This document shows, piece by piece, positions 31,897-41,480 of a stretch of DNA of 64,000 nt (position 1 is the stretch's first letter; every line of letters starts with the position of its first letter). Below the pieces are notes generated by a model. The model ran no database searches and was not told where the DNA came from. It was given only the letters and a program-made list of their open reading frames with translations. Position numbers and translations under genes: made by a program. The stretch is from Protopterus annectens (Eukaryota > Chordata > Ceratodontiformes > Protopteridae): NCBI RefSeq assembly GCF_019279795.1, contig NC_056739.1:18145292-18209291 (forward strand), written 5' to 3'.

Positions 31897-32879
31897 TATT
31901 AATTTATATAGATCTAGTTTTCACATTTCTCTAAATTTCTCAACAACCAAGTAACACAGACAGAACACCTTAGCCATGTATGAAAGATCTCAGATGAATA
32001 AAATGCTGCTGACAGTATGTGTGTAACTTGAGTGGTTGCTGAGATATTGTAAGTTGTTTACAAAATCGCCAATGAGCTGAAACACCTGATGTTCATAAGG
32101 ATCATTTGCACATATCCCATGTGCCTCTGATACAAGAGGTTTGGGAGGTCACTCAGTGAAAGTTCTCGCTTTGCTGGAGTTTTCATTTTGTTTTTACTGT
32201 TTGGTTTTTCAGTGACTTTCTCACTCATTGTTTTAGTTTGTTGTTTGGGATATTTTTGCAGTGACCCTAATGATAATGGACATCAGCTGGGTATAACAGC
32301 CCTGTGTTTCTAATGCTTAGTCAAACACTCTGCTTCTGCTGTGCTGATGAGGTCATAACAAGGCCAATATATGCATATCCACAGCTAGTGCCATTTGGCT
32401 TTATTGGCCTGAAATTGTCCAGTAAAATGATCAAACAAGTCATGAGCATTCAGAATCGCCAATCAGTTGAAATACCTGATGTTCATAAGGATCATTTGCA
32501 TATATCCCATGTGCCTCTGATACAAGAGGTTTAGGAGGTCACTCAGTGGAAGTTCTAGCTTTGCTGGAGTTTTCATTTTGTTTTACTGATTGTTTTAAAA
32601 TATTACAAATGGAATAGTTACTGCTTACAGTAACTTACAAAATACAGTTTAAGACATAGAACCTAAAGAATACTACCACTATAAAAATAGTTTATGCTGA
32701 AGAGTTTGCCATTTATACTTATTTCATAATCCCCAAGGTTCCAGAGATATGGACATTTGTTTGAAATATAAGGACATAATTTGATTTTGTCAAAAGGCTT
32801 AGGCTCCACTCATTGGAAGTTACAGTGCAAACTTCCTGAGCTCCATTGGAGTGAATGAGTTAAAATGGTAGGAACCGAA
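31897..32879. other. Unassigned segment between E3 and E7
   Basis: AT-rich, no ORF with recognisable content on either strand. It carries a two-copy duplication (separate entry). It could be original host DNA, a decayed non-coding element, or whatever truncated E7; I cannot tell which. Confidence 0.6.
32064..32588 (+). repeat. Two direct copies of a ~136-bp unit
   Basis: Copy 1 is 32,064-32,199 and copy 2 is 32,454-32,588, about 390 bp apart and similar over almost their whole length with a few substitutions (for example around CCTGATGTTCATAAGGATCA and CTGATACAAGAGGTTT). No coding potential is recognised. Confidence 0.9.
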
Positions 32880-32887
32880 GCAGAGAA

Positions 32888-33518
32888 TTACTCTATGCCT
32901 TTAGAATTTGCCCGTATGGAAAATCTTTTCCATATACTATAGTAGACTTTGGTAGTAGAAACTATTTGTGAAGCTGTCAGAATGTGAACCACTGTGGGGG
33001 GAAGCCTGGCATTTCTGGCTACTGTCAAAATTGGAGGAACCATGTGGTTAGTTTCATGGACTTCTGGTATGAAAGAGGCAAGCTGGAAGAATGAGACAGA
33101 AGATCTGGGAAATGGTCCAACATCCAGGGAGGATGAACTAGTAGAGGCCATAGGAAGTTTGTTGAGGCCAAAAGGAGGCTATGATAATTGCTCTGGTCTT
33201 GCACATTCTTGTTTTCTGTAGGAATATGTTCATTAGTGGAAGGGGAGAAAAGACATATAGGAGTCCCTGGGGGCAATAATGGACAACACCGTCCCTCAGT
33301 GACTGTTCCTGTGGAGGGATCAGGGGGGAGGTAAATGCTGGATTTGTTGTTGATATAGGATGAACAGAGATTGCAGCAAGGCTGCCCTCAGTGCCCCAGT
33401 GACTGAAAATCTCTGCTGGTACTACTGAGTTTAGGGACCACTCATTTGGCATCAGAATAGATCTGTTCAGTCTGCTAGAATAATAGAATTCCCTGGAATG
33501 TGCATTGCTAATAGAAAA
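32888..33518 (-). pseudogene. E7 YR N-terminus and post-RNase H fragment
   Basis: YR part (32,888-33,151): LPPTVVHILTASQIVSTTKVYY and IWKRFSIRANSKG, then truncation. In an overlapping frame (33,138-33,518) are ILMPNEWSLNSVV, EIFSHWGTEG, YCPQGLLYVFSPLPLM and AIIIASFWPQQ. The CCDLFA motif is lost. E8 begins at 33,519, inside the RNase H FLxATHIPG region. Confidence 0.75.
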
Positions 33519-33735
33519 AGTACAGTTGTGTACACTTACCATAAATCTAGATGTTCGAGTGTCATCACTGTTGCAGTCATGACTGTAGGGTTCTCCCCTG
33601 CTGGCAGGCAGTACTCGATAGGCCAGAATCCCAAAGTCTGGGTCCGGCGTCGGCTGCTCAGCCATGCTCCCTGACGTCAGAGCGCCAGGAGTACAAAGCT
33701 GGCAGCCGACGCCATGTTCTCCAGTTTTTCTTGCC
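33519..33735 (-). repeat. E8 3' ITR
   Basis: Starts AGTACAGTTGTGTACAC. From about 33,553 it is the near-perfect complement of 38,866-39,040, including the CCCTGACGTCAGAGCGCCAG-like segment. Confidence 0.92.
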
Positions 33736-33871
33736 CCAGATGTCAGGTGTTCCAAAATGAGTAAAATCCCATACCCTTTGCAAATACACCTCAGAAGAAG
33801 GGTGAAGAAGGGAACCACACATAAGAAAAAATAAGAGGGGACAGGAGGGAGGGTAACCCAGACTGCAACAG

Positions 33872-33970
33872 TGAAGACACTCGAACATCTACATTTATGG
33901 TAAGTGTACACAACTGTACTATGTTTATCGGGTTTCACTGTTGCAGTCATGACTGTAGGGTTGAATCCCA
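33872..33970 (-). repeat. E8 ICR
   Basis: First half (GACACTCGAACATCTACATT...) complements the right terminus 33,519-33,570. Second half (GTTTATCGGGTTTCACTG...) complements the left terminus 39,005-39,051. The join is CAACTGTACTATGTTTATCG. Confidence 0.92.
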
Positions 33971-35620
33971 AAGCAGAAGAAAAGGGAGGTGGTAATAAAG
34001 TAGAGGGGGCGGCTAAAAGGCCCTGCAAGACTGCAGAAGCAAAGCCTGCCCTAGACTTAGAGTAGCGAGGTAGACTGCAGTGCTTAGAAAAAGTATGCAC
34101 TGAACTCCAAGTTGCAGCTTCCAAAATGTCTTTGGTAGGAACTCCCCTGAGGAAGGCAGCTGAAGTGGCAGCAGCTCTGGTAGAGTGAGTCCTTATACTC
34201 CCTGGGATTTGCTTTCCATGGTGTGAATAACAACATCTGATTCCATGAGCAATCCATTTAGAAATGGTTTTGAAATGGCTTTACCTTGGGAACTTGAAGC
34301 ATAAGAAACAAACAATTGCTCTGATTTCCTGATGTCCTTGGTTCTGTCCAGGTAAAAACGTAGTTATCTGTGTACATCCAAGGAATGCAAGATCCTTTCC
34401 CCCCTATTTTGAGGAGTGGGGAAAAAAGTTGGCAGGTGAATAGTTTGATTTAAAGCCACTTTGGAAACCACCTTAGGCATGAAAGTAGGATTAGTCCTTA
34501 AAGACACCCTGTCTTGGTGAAAAATAATATAAGGTTCTACAGCCATGAGAGCTTGCAACTCCGAAACTCTCCTGGCAGAGGTCAGAGCTAACAGGATGGC
34601 TGTCTTCCAAGATAAAAACTTGATGTCAGATGTGGCAGCAGGCTCAAAAGGAGGTAAGGTGAGTTTTTCCAAAACATAGTTGAGATCCCAGGCAGGAATG
34701 GGTGGAGATCTAGGGGGCCTTAAGTTCTTAGCTCCTCTGAGAAACTGTCTCATGAGCTGGTGGGAAAAGATTGGAGGGTCTGTATTATAATGAGCAGAAA
34801 TAGCAGAGGCATGTATCTTTATGGAAGAAAAAGAAAGACCCTTATGTAAGAGGTCTGTCAGATAAAGTAAAATCAGAGGAATGTTAGGAATAAGAGGATC
34901 CGAATCCTGAGCCTGCATCCAGGTGCAAAATCTTTTCCATTTTCCTGCATAAGATTTTCTAGTGCTAGGACGTCTGGCTTCTAAAATGACATCCATAACC
35001 TGCTTGGGTAGAAGAGAATGAATCATAGACCCTGGATTAACCAGGCAGCCAGGCAGAGAGTTTTGACATGGGAGTGCAGAACTTGACCCTGGTGTTGGGA
35101 CAGAAGGTTCGGAGTCTGAGGTAAAACCCAAGGGGGCTCCAGAGAAAGGTTTTTCAGAGTTGGGTACCAAAACTGTCGAGGCCAATTTGGGTCCAGTAAA
35201 ATTATCATCTTGGGCTTGTCCTGTTTGATCTTTAATAACACCCGTGGAAGAAGAGGTAGAGGCGGGAAGGCATACCCCGAGAGGTTTCTCCAACTGAATG
35301 ATAGTGCATCCACTTTCCAAGCTAGTTCGTGGAATGTCCTTGTGCAAAATATCTGTAGTTGATGATTGAGGTGGGATGCAAAGAGGTCTATGTGAGGACA
35401 TCCCCAGACTGCTGTAATCATCTTGAATATTTCTGTGTCCAGCATCCATACGTGTGGGTCTGACAGGTTCCTGCTCAGGCTGTCTGCCAGGATGTTTTGC
35501 TTCCCTGGTAGAAACTGGGCTTGAAGGTCCAGTTTGTAAGCTAGAGCTGTGTTCCATAGATTCATGGCTAGTCTGCAAAGGGGATAGGAATGTGATCCCC
35601 CTTGCTTGTTTATGTACCAC
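33971..35620 (-). pseudogene. E8 tyrosine recombinase with stop and Tyr-to-Cys change
   Basis: The core-binding and first catalytic part is open (34,364 upwards): MDVILEARRPSTRKSY, KWKRFCTWMQAQ, FSSIKIHASAISAHYN, LTSARRVSELQAL, HQDRVSLRTNPTFMPKVV and HSLDVHR. A stop then replaces the Gln of VHRQLRFYLD (about 34,363). Downstream are LDRTK, THSTRAAATSAAFLRG and VHTFSKHCSLPRYSK, where the nucleophile Tyr of HY is Cys (about 34,080). The last frame has no stop before the ICR. Upstream of about 35,000 the frame overlaps RT/RH. Two independent lesions make it inactive. Confidence 0.85.
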
Positions 35621-37041
35621 ATAACTGTGGTGTTGTCTGTCCGTATCAGTAGTTGTCCTGGTTGTAGAAGATTCCTGAAGGCCAATAGAGCGTTCTGAAC
35701 GGCTAACATTTCCTTTAAATTGATATGCAGGTGCTTATCCTTTGTCCAAAGGCCCTGCAGACAGTTGCCCTGCAAATGGGCTCCCCATACATAATCCGAG
35801 GTGTCCGTGGTCAGTATCTGACTGGCTGGAGGCAGACTGAAGGCCTTCCCTTTGTTTTGAGTACATGCCTTGGACCACCAAAGGAATTCCTTTTGAAGAC
35901 AAGGCAGGACGGTGATCTGTATGTCTAAACTGTGGCAATGCTGAGACCATACACTTTTTAGGTACCACTGTATTTTCCTCATATGTAGGCTTGCATATGG
36001 TACAAGAAGGATGCAGGAGGCCATGTAACCCAAAGCCTGCAGGAATTTCCTTGCAGATAGCTGAGTTAATGATGCCAAGGTTTTGAAAGTTGAAGCCAGC
36101 TGTAATTGTTTTTCGTATGTCAGAAATGCCATCTGGGTTTTTGTGTTTAGAAGAGCACCCAGAAAAGTTATCTGTTGTGAGGGTGTCAAATTTGACTTTT
36201 TTATGTTTACAGTGAATCCCAGGAACTTGAGAAGTTTTTGAACAAATTCTAGATGCTGGAGTAAGACATCCTTGCTGTCTGCCTGAATAAGACAGTCGTC
36301 CAGCTAAGGGTAAATTTGAATTCCCTTGAGTCTGCAATAAGCTACTACTGGAGCCAGGCATTTGGTGAAGACCCTGGGCGCAGTAGACAATCCAAAGGGC
36401 AGCGCAGAGAATTGATAGTGCCTCGATCCGGCCTTGAACCTGAGGTATTTTCTGCACTCCTGCCTGATGGGAATGTGTAAATAAGCCTCCTTTAAATCCA
36501 AAGTTACAATCCATGCATTTTTGGTCAACATTGGAAGTAGCTGCTGTAGAGTAAGCATCTTGAATTTTGGTATCTCGAGATAAGTGTTCAAGACTGACAG
36601 ATCCAGAATGGGTCTCCATGAATTTTGCTTTCTGGGGACTAGGAAGAGCCTTGAGTAAAAACCTTGTCCCATTTCTGAAAGTGGAACCAGTTCTATGGCT
36701 TTCATAGCCAAGAGGGCTTCCACCTGGTTTAAGGCCTCTAACCACTGATGTTTTGGTAGATCCGGCCATCCGTTTTGTCTTGGTAGGGTATGAAAATGGA
36801 ATTTGTAACCTCTTGAAACCACATCCAGATCCCACTTGTCTTGGGTTATACGAGTCCAATTTAGGTAAAAAAGAGAAAGTTTTCCTCCGAGAGGGGCTTC
36901 CAGGCAAGAAGTTCCTGCAGTCCAACAGGGGGAGTCATTGAGCCTGTTTTCTATGAGCTTGCGACCTGTCCTCTCCTCCCCTAGGGGTGGAAGCAGTCCA
37001 CTGTCTTGATCTATAAGAGGCTTGCATTTGGGGCCTTCCAT
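35023..37041 (-). pseudogene. E8 RT/RNase H polyprotein with one amber codon at YLDD
   Basis: A single reading frame spans the whole gene except for one TAG at 36,304-36,306. This codon replaces the Tyr of YLDD, so the box reads stop-LDDCLIQA. Upstream are KAIELVPLSEMGQGFYSRLF, RPILDLSVLNTYL, WIVTLDLKEAYLHIPI and LPFGLSTAPRVFTKCLAP. Downstream, RNase H has TTDTSDYVWGAHL, INLKEMLAVQNALLAF, RTDNTTVMWYINKQGG and LADSLSRNLSDPHVW. The post-RNase H domain has IDLFASHLN, YAFPPLPLLPRVLLKI and ILLDPNWPRQFWYP. It overlaps gag by about 107 bases in a different frame. Apart from the amber codon it looks intact. Confidence 0.9.
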
Positions 37042-38809
37042 GGGAGCGTCTGTATCTACCCCTCTGAGGCCTGTCTGAATTGGGAAAGGACCAATTTTTA
37101 GTAGGCCAATTCCTACTAAATCTGGGTGGCTGTACTTGTAAGAAATCCTTAACCGTTTGCATGGATTTTGCCTTGTCCTCCATCTTTTTTATCACCTCTT
37201 CAGCCTTTGATCCAAACAAAACATTATGTTGAACAGGAGCATCCAATAACTTAGCTTTTACTTGATCTGGCAAGTTTTGTTCCTTTAACCAAGCATGCCT
37301 TCTAATGACTGTGCCTGAGGCAGCAGCCCTACAAGAAGCCTCCAAGGCATCAAAACCACAGTGTAAACCATGCTTCCCTACTTGTTCAGTGGCATGCATT
37401 AAGTCGTGTAATTCCTTATCCTCTGCACAAGCAGAAATGGAAGTTAGCTTTTGTTTCAAAACAGACAAAAGAAATTGCTGGTATTTCAGCATATGAAACT
37501 GACAGTTTAAAGCCCTAATAGATAAAGATGCAGAAGTGTACACTTTTTTGCCCCATCTTTCTAAAGATCTGGAATCCTTCTCAGTGGGAATGGGGCTTTT
37601 AGCAGAAGCGGCCTTAACCCCCTTAGGGCCCTGAGAAATGGTTTCAGGATCAGCAGTAGGATTCTTGTATAAAAACTGGTGGGAATCAGGAACCCTATAA
37701 TATCTGTCTGGCTTAACAGGAGCTGGAGGAAAAGAGTCAGGAGTTAAGTTAGCCTCCGAAAAAGCATAATCCACAATATCCAAAACAGGAGGGATAGCCA
37801 GGGGTCTATGTTGGGGAAGAAGAAGAAGAAAATCTCTAAGTCTCTTCTTAGATTCCAAGTACTCCTGTCCTTCCCAGTGAAAATGTTCCCTCATTTCATG
37901 TAAAGTTTCCCCAAAAGAAAAATCCTCAGGGGGAGAAGCTGAAGGAATGGATTCCTCATCAGAATCCTCATAAGGAGGAAAAGAATAATCCTGGTCAGAA
38001 GAAGAAACTGAAGAAACAGAAGCCTGATCAGAGGAGTCACAATACAATTCCTGCCTTGGCCTTTTGTCTGGAGGGGGATGTGAACCCCTAATAATAGTAA
38101 GTAAGTCCTCCGCCATTTTAAGTAACTGTTTCTGAGACTTGTGTCCCGGATCAGAAGAGGCCTGGGGTGTAGTCTTTGATTTGGAAGGAGTCTTTGCCTT
38201 TGTCTTTGCCTTTATCAGAAGCTGAGTAGGCCTGAAAACCCCTTCGGAAGCCGGTACCTGCACAGCGACTCCGGACCCATCCGAAGGAGCATTGTCCGAA
38301 GGTCCTGCAACTGAAGTATTCAAAGGCCTCGTTGGCTCCTCGTGGGAGTCCGTTTCGGCCGTCGGTTCCGAAATGGCCGACGACAGGGACTGCAAAGGCG
38401 CCTCACTGACGACTGCCCAACCTGAAGCTGGCTCTGCTTGTACAATATCGTCTGATTTGGACCTCGGAGGCCTGTCTTTATCCTTGCGCTGTTTGTGAAC
38501 TCCAGTAGCCGGAAGCGTGTCCGACGACATTTTGTAATTAAAACGCCTACCGAAGTAATGAAATGCAAAATCGTACCTTCGTTTAATAGTACGTTGCTTA
38601 AATCTGGCACAAAACTGACAACTAGCTACGTCGTGGTCAGGGCCTAAGCAAGGAATACAGTAAGAATGAAAATCCTTATGAGGTATTTGCTTCCCACATG
38701 AAATACAATTATTAACTTTTTCTGACAACGGCCTGGAGCAAGAAAAAAGTTTCCCCAACGGGGTACTTAGCTTTGAGTTGGAGTAGAAAGTCTTCGGACT
38801 GAAGTACAT
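36935..38809 (-). CDS. E8 gag, family B, fully open (624 residues)
   Basis: The only uninterrupted full-length gag in the window. The frame starts at an ATG at 38,809. The homologous start in E4 (MSEKVNNC) corresponds here to TTG (LSEKVNNC, residue 29), so the ancestral ATG was lost and the upstream ATG may not be the native start. Three CxxC pairs lie at C35/C38, C51/C54 and C64/C67, suggesting a zinc-binding module. A Lys/Ser/Pro-rich linker and an acidic Ser-rich stretch follow, then ISQGPKGVKAASAK, LERWGKKVYTSASLSIRALN, LHCGFDALEASCRAAASG, VIRRHAWLKEQ and LFGSKAEEVIKKMEDKAKSM. The tail is Arg-rich and could bind RNA. The 3' end overlaps the RT frame. Confidence 0.9.
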   Translation of the reverse strand: MYFSPKTFYSNSKLSTPLGKLFSCSRPLSEKVNNCISCGKQIPHKDFHSYCIPCLGPDHDVASCQFCARFKQRTIKRRYDFAFHYFGRRFNYKMSSDTLPATGVHKQRKDKDRPPRSKSDDIVQAEPASGWAVVSEAPLQSLSSAISEPTAETDSHEEPTRPLNTSVAGPSDNAPSDGSGVAVQVPASEGVFRPTQLLIKAKTKAKTPSKSKTTPQASSDPGHKSQKQLLKMAEDLLTIIRGSHPPPDKRPRQELYCDSSDQASVSSVSSSDQDYSFPPYEDSDEESIPSASPPEDFSFGETLHEMREHFHWEGQEYLESKKRLRDFLLLLPQHRPLAIPPVLDIVDYAFSEANLTPDSFPPAPVKPDRYYRVPDSHQFLYKNPTADPETISQGPKGVKAASAKSPIPTEKDSRSLERWGKKVYTSASLSIRALNCQFHMLKYQQFLLSVLKQKLTSISACAEDKELHDLMHATEQVGKHGLHCGFDALEASCRAAASGTVIRRHAWLKEQNLPDQVKAKLLDAPVQHNVLFGSKAEEVIKKMEDKAKSMQTVKDFLQVQPPRFSRNWPTKNWSFPNSDRPQRGRYRRSHGRPQMQASYRSRQWTASTPRGGEDRSQAHRKQAQ

Positions 38810-38865
38810 TTAGAAAAAATTGTCAGGAGTCAGCCGACCGGCACTTGCGAACTGCTATCACTGCA

Positions 38866-39051
38866 CGGCAAGAAAGACTGGAGAACATGGCGTCGGCTGC
38901 CAGCTTTGTACTCCTGGTGCTCTGACGTCAGGGAGCATGGCTGAGCAGCTGACGCCGGACCCAGACTTTGGGATTCTGGCCGACCGAGGACTGCCTGCCG
39001 GCAGGGGAGAACCCTACAGTCACGACTGCAACAGTGAAACACGATGAACAT
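38866..39051 (-). repeat. E8 5' ITR
   Basis: Near-perfect complement of 33,553-33,735. Ends GAAACACGATGAACAT at the junction with E7 RNase H sequence. Confidence 0.92.
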
Positions 39052-39850
39052 CAAGAGTGTTCCCTCTTGCTTGTTTAGGTACCATACTACTGACATATTG
39101 TCTAGCTGAATGGGTATCACACCTCTGGGGAAAGTATCCTGAAAGGCATGCAATGCTAGGAGGACCACTCTCATCTCCAGCATGCTGATGTGACATTTTG
39201 CCACTGTTTGCAACCAGGAGCCTTGGACAGTTTTTCTCTTGAAATCCCCATCACCACCACCACTGGGGAGGGGGGGGGGGTCCCTCACAAAGGGGAGACC
39301 TTTTGTGAGACAAAGGGATGTTATCCACCATGATACATGATTTCTGCAAACTGGACTGATCCTTATCTTTGCATGGAGAGGCTGATGATTCTTAGACAAC
39401 TGTACAGTTAGTGTACACTGAAGAACTCTCATGTGGAATCTTGCTATGGGTATCAGTAGTACAGAGGATGCCATCAGGCATAGCATCCTAAGTATTAATC
39501 TTGCTGGGGGAGAAAGATGCCTTAGTAGAGCTGAAGCTGTCATCCAGATGGACAGCACTCTGACAGGGGGTAGGCTATTTGGGAGAGTGTATTTAGGTGG
39601 CATCTGATAAACTCTAGTTTCTGAGTAGGGTGAGATTACTCTCTTCCTACTTGATGATAAAGCCAAGCCTCTGAAGTAACTTGAGATGAAGTGTGGCAAA
39701 ATCTCGGTACTGCACATTATCTTTCTGACCTGTGATCTTACAGTCTGAACCCCTGAAGGAGGCAGTGAAGCTATCTTTGACTTTGTATTGAACAGTGTTC
39801 CTATAAATTCCAAACTCTGAGTTGGTCCCAGTTGAGACTTCTCATAGTTT
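39052..39850 (-). pseudogene. E7 RNase H and RT C-terminal fragment
   Basis: RNase H remnants are MLEMRVVLLALHAFQDTFPRG and LDNMSVVWYLNKQEGT; the catalytic Asp of TDN is preserved but the first block (TDAS) is lost in a G-rich stretch near 39,270-39,280. RT C-terminal remnants are FIGTLFNTKS, ILRMLCLMASSVLLIPIARFHMRVLQ. The piece ends at the PLE target site 39,837-39,850. Confidence 0.78.
39837..39850. repeat. Target-site duplication of the PLE, left copy
   Basis: ACTTCTCATAGTTT, 14 bp, repeated exactly at 47,058-47,071 on the other side of the PLE. The same words sit at the matching place in E7 RT when compared with E6 and E10. Confidence 0.88.
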
Positions 39851-39952
39851 CAATAACAGTAAAAAATCAAGAAATTGGCAATATACTCTGTTCAAACAGT
39901 CCAAGTAAATTCCAAAAAAGAGAGTATACCATGGCTGGAGTGTAAAAAAAAA

Positions 39953-40135
39953 TAAGTTATGTCCTTACCATAACGTTCCATGTGGAGTGTTCATCTCGCC
40001 TTGGTTATTACACATGGGTTCGGAGCCGATCCTCGGCTCCGTGCCGGCCGACTGCAAGCTCTGCATCGAGAAGAAGCTCGAGGACATCTAATACCCACAA
40101 TCCCCCTCTGCCTTTACCTCAGATCTAGTTTGCAA
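39953..40135 (-). repeat. E9 3' ITR
   Basis: Palindromic arms GTTATG (39,956-39,961) and CATAAC (39,969-39,974). Hairpin CGGAGCCGA (40,021-40,029) / TCGGCTCCG (40,033-40,041). Complements 45,885-46,039. Confidence 0.9.
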
Positions 40136-40314
40136 GCAAACCAGACATAAAGCACGCACACATGCCAAACTATATACATAAAAGTACATATATACAAACA
40201 TACCAAAGGTATGATAGTAACACTAATACTGCAACAGCAGAAGGAGAATACTCCAGACCAGACACCAAATCGAACGTTCTTCCTAAGGGTGGGAAGGGTG
40301 GGAGTGTAATAACC

Positions 40315-40410
40315 AAGCGAGATGAACACTCCACATGGAACGTTATGGTAAGGACATAACTTCTTTATGTGAGAGTGTTCAATCTCGCCTTTGTTCTTAC
40401 ACATGGGTAG
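40315..40410 (-). repeat. E9 ICR
   Basis: First half complements the right end and second half complements 46,005-46,039. The join reads CATAACTTCTTTATGTGAGA. Palindromic arms lie at 40,342-40,347 and 40,355-40,360. Confidence 0.9.
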
Positions 40411-41480
40411 CGTCCTAGCTCCATAACCCTGAGGAACTCAAGGAGAACGTTCTTGAGCACAGTGGAACCAAAGGTTGCCCTATCCCTAGAAACCCTGTCC
40501 ACTTTGTAATGAGATATAAATGTATGTGGTTTAGCCCAAGTAGCAGCCGCACAAATAGTGTCTGGTGGTAAGCGAGCTGCGTGAGCCAAAGATGTAGAAA
40601 CTGATCTGGTTGAATGTCCTTTGGGTTTTGTTGATAGTGTTTGATCAGAGGCTTCATAAACATATGTGATACAGTCAGTTAGCCATTTAGAAAGAGTTTG
40701 TTTCGTAACTGCAAGACCCTTTCTGCTGTCAGCAAAGGCTACAAATAGTTGATCAGATTTCCTGTGATCTTTTGTTCTATCCAAATAAAATCTGAGTTGT
40801 CTATGGACGTCCAGTTTGTGTAACATATACTCCAATTTATTAGAGTGGTTCTTAAAGAAGGTGGGTAGTTCAATGGACTGATTAATATTACTAGAAGAAC
40901 AAACTTTGGGAAGAAAGGATGGATTAGTGCGTAGGGATACTCTGTCAGAATGAAATATTAAATAAGGATGCTTGACAGAAAGGGCCTGAAGCTCAGACAC
41001 TCGTCTAGCAGATGTAATGGCCACTAGAAATAAAGTTTTCCATGACAAAATTTCAATGTGCAACTTGAGGCTGGTTCAAAGGGTGGCAACATCAATTTAG
41101 AGAGCAACAGGTTTAAATTCCACGGTGATGTCGGACTTCTGACTGGTGGTCTGATATGAAAAGAACCTTTAAAAAGGCTTTAGACAGTCTGTGAGCCATA
41201 ATAGGCGCACCACATTCCTCTACATGATAGTTAGAAATGGCAGCTAACTGTACTCTTAAAGTAGCCGGGGAAGCTCCTTCATGAAATAGTTCAGTCAAGA
41301 ACTCTAAAACCTTGTTTAACGGAGCTCTAACAGGGTCCAAATGATGTGACTCCGCCCAAAAGACAAAGCGTTTCCACTTACTGGTGTAAGTCTTAGTAGT
41401 GGAAACTTTATGAGAAGCTACTAAAATATCTTGAACCCGATGTAAGTGGAACCGACCTGGCTAGAAAGGAGCAGCCAAGC
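40365..41480 (-). pseudogene. E9 tyrosine recombinase, frameshifted N-terminus
   Basis: The catalytic half (40,365-41,063) is open: ITSARRVSELQAL, HSDRVSLRTNPSFLPKV, LRFYLDRTKDHRKS, GHSTRSVSTS and CAAATWAKPHTFISHYKVD. All catalytic residues are present. The frame reads past the usual end into the ICR. The N-terminal half (41,113-41,340 and upstream) lies in other frames: VLEFLTELFHEGASPATLRVQLAAISNYH. Breaks are near 41,065-41,110 and 41,345. Confidence 0.85.

Larger units (their letters stand above)
33519..39051 (-). mobile_element. E8: complete-length DIRS family B (5.5 kb)
   Basis: Near-identical ITRs (33,519-33,735 and 38,866-39,051), a clear ICR, YR, RT/RH and a fully open gag. It sits in the RNase H region of E7. 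About 57 bp of E7 expected at the site, by comparison with E10, are missing. The ITR similarity and open gag suggest a fairly recent insertion, but RT and YR active sites are mutated. Confidence 0.93.

Noticed and set aside
35735..36925. 396-codon minus-strand frame inside E8 RT
   Set aside because: It is the shadow of the real RT/RH frame, which carries all motifs in another phase over the same bases; no domain is recognisable in this one.
36304..38809. Retrovirus or LTR-retrotransposon origin for the gag/RT genes
   Set aside because: No protease, DDE integrase, primer-binding site or LTRs are seen. The tyrosine recombinase, inverted terminal repeats and ICR point to DIRS.
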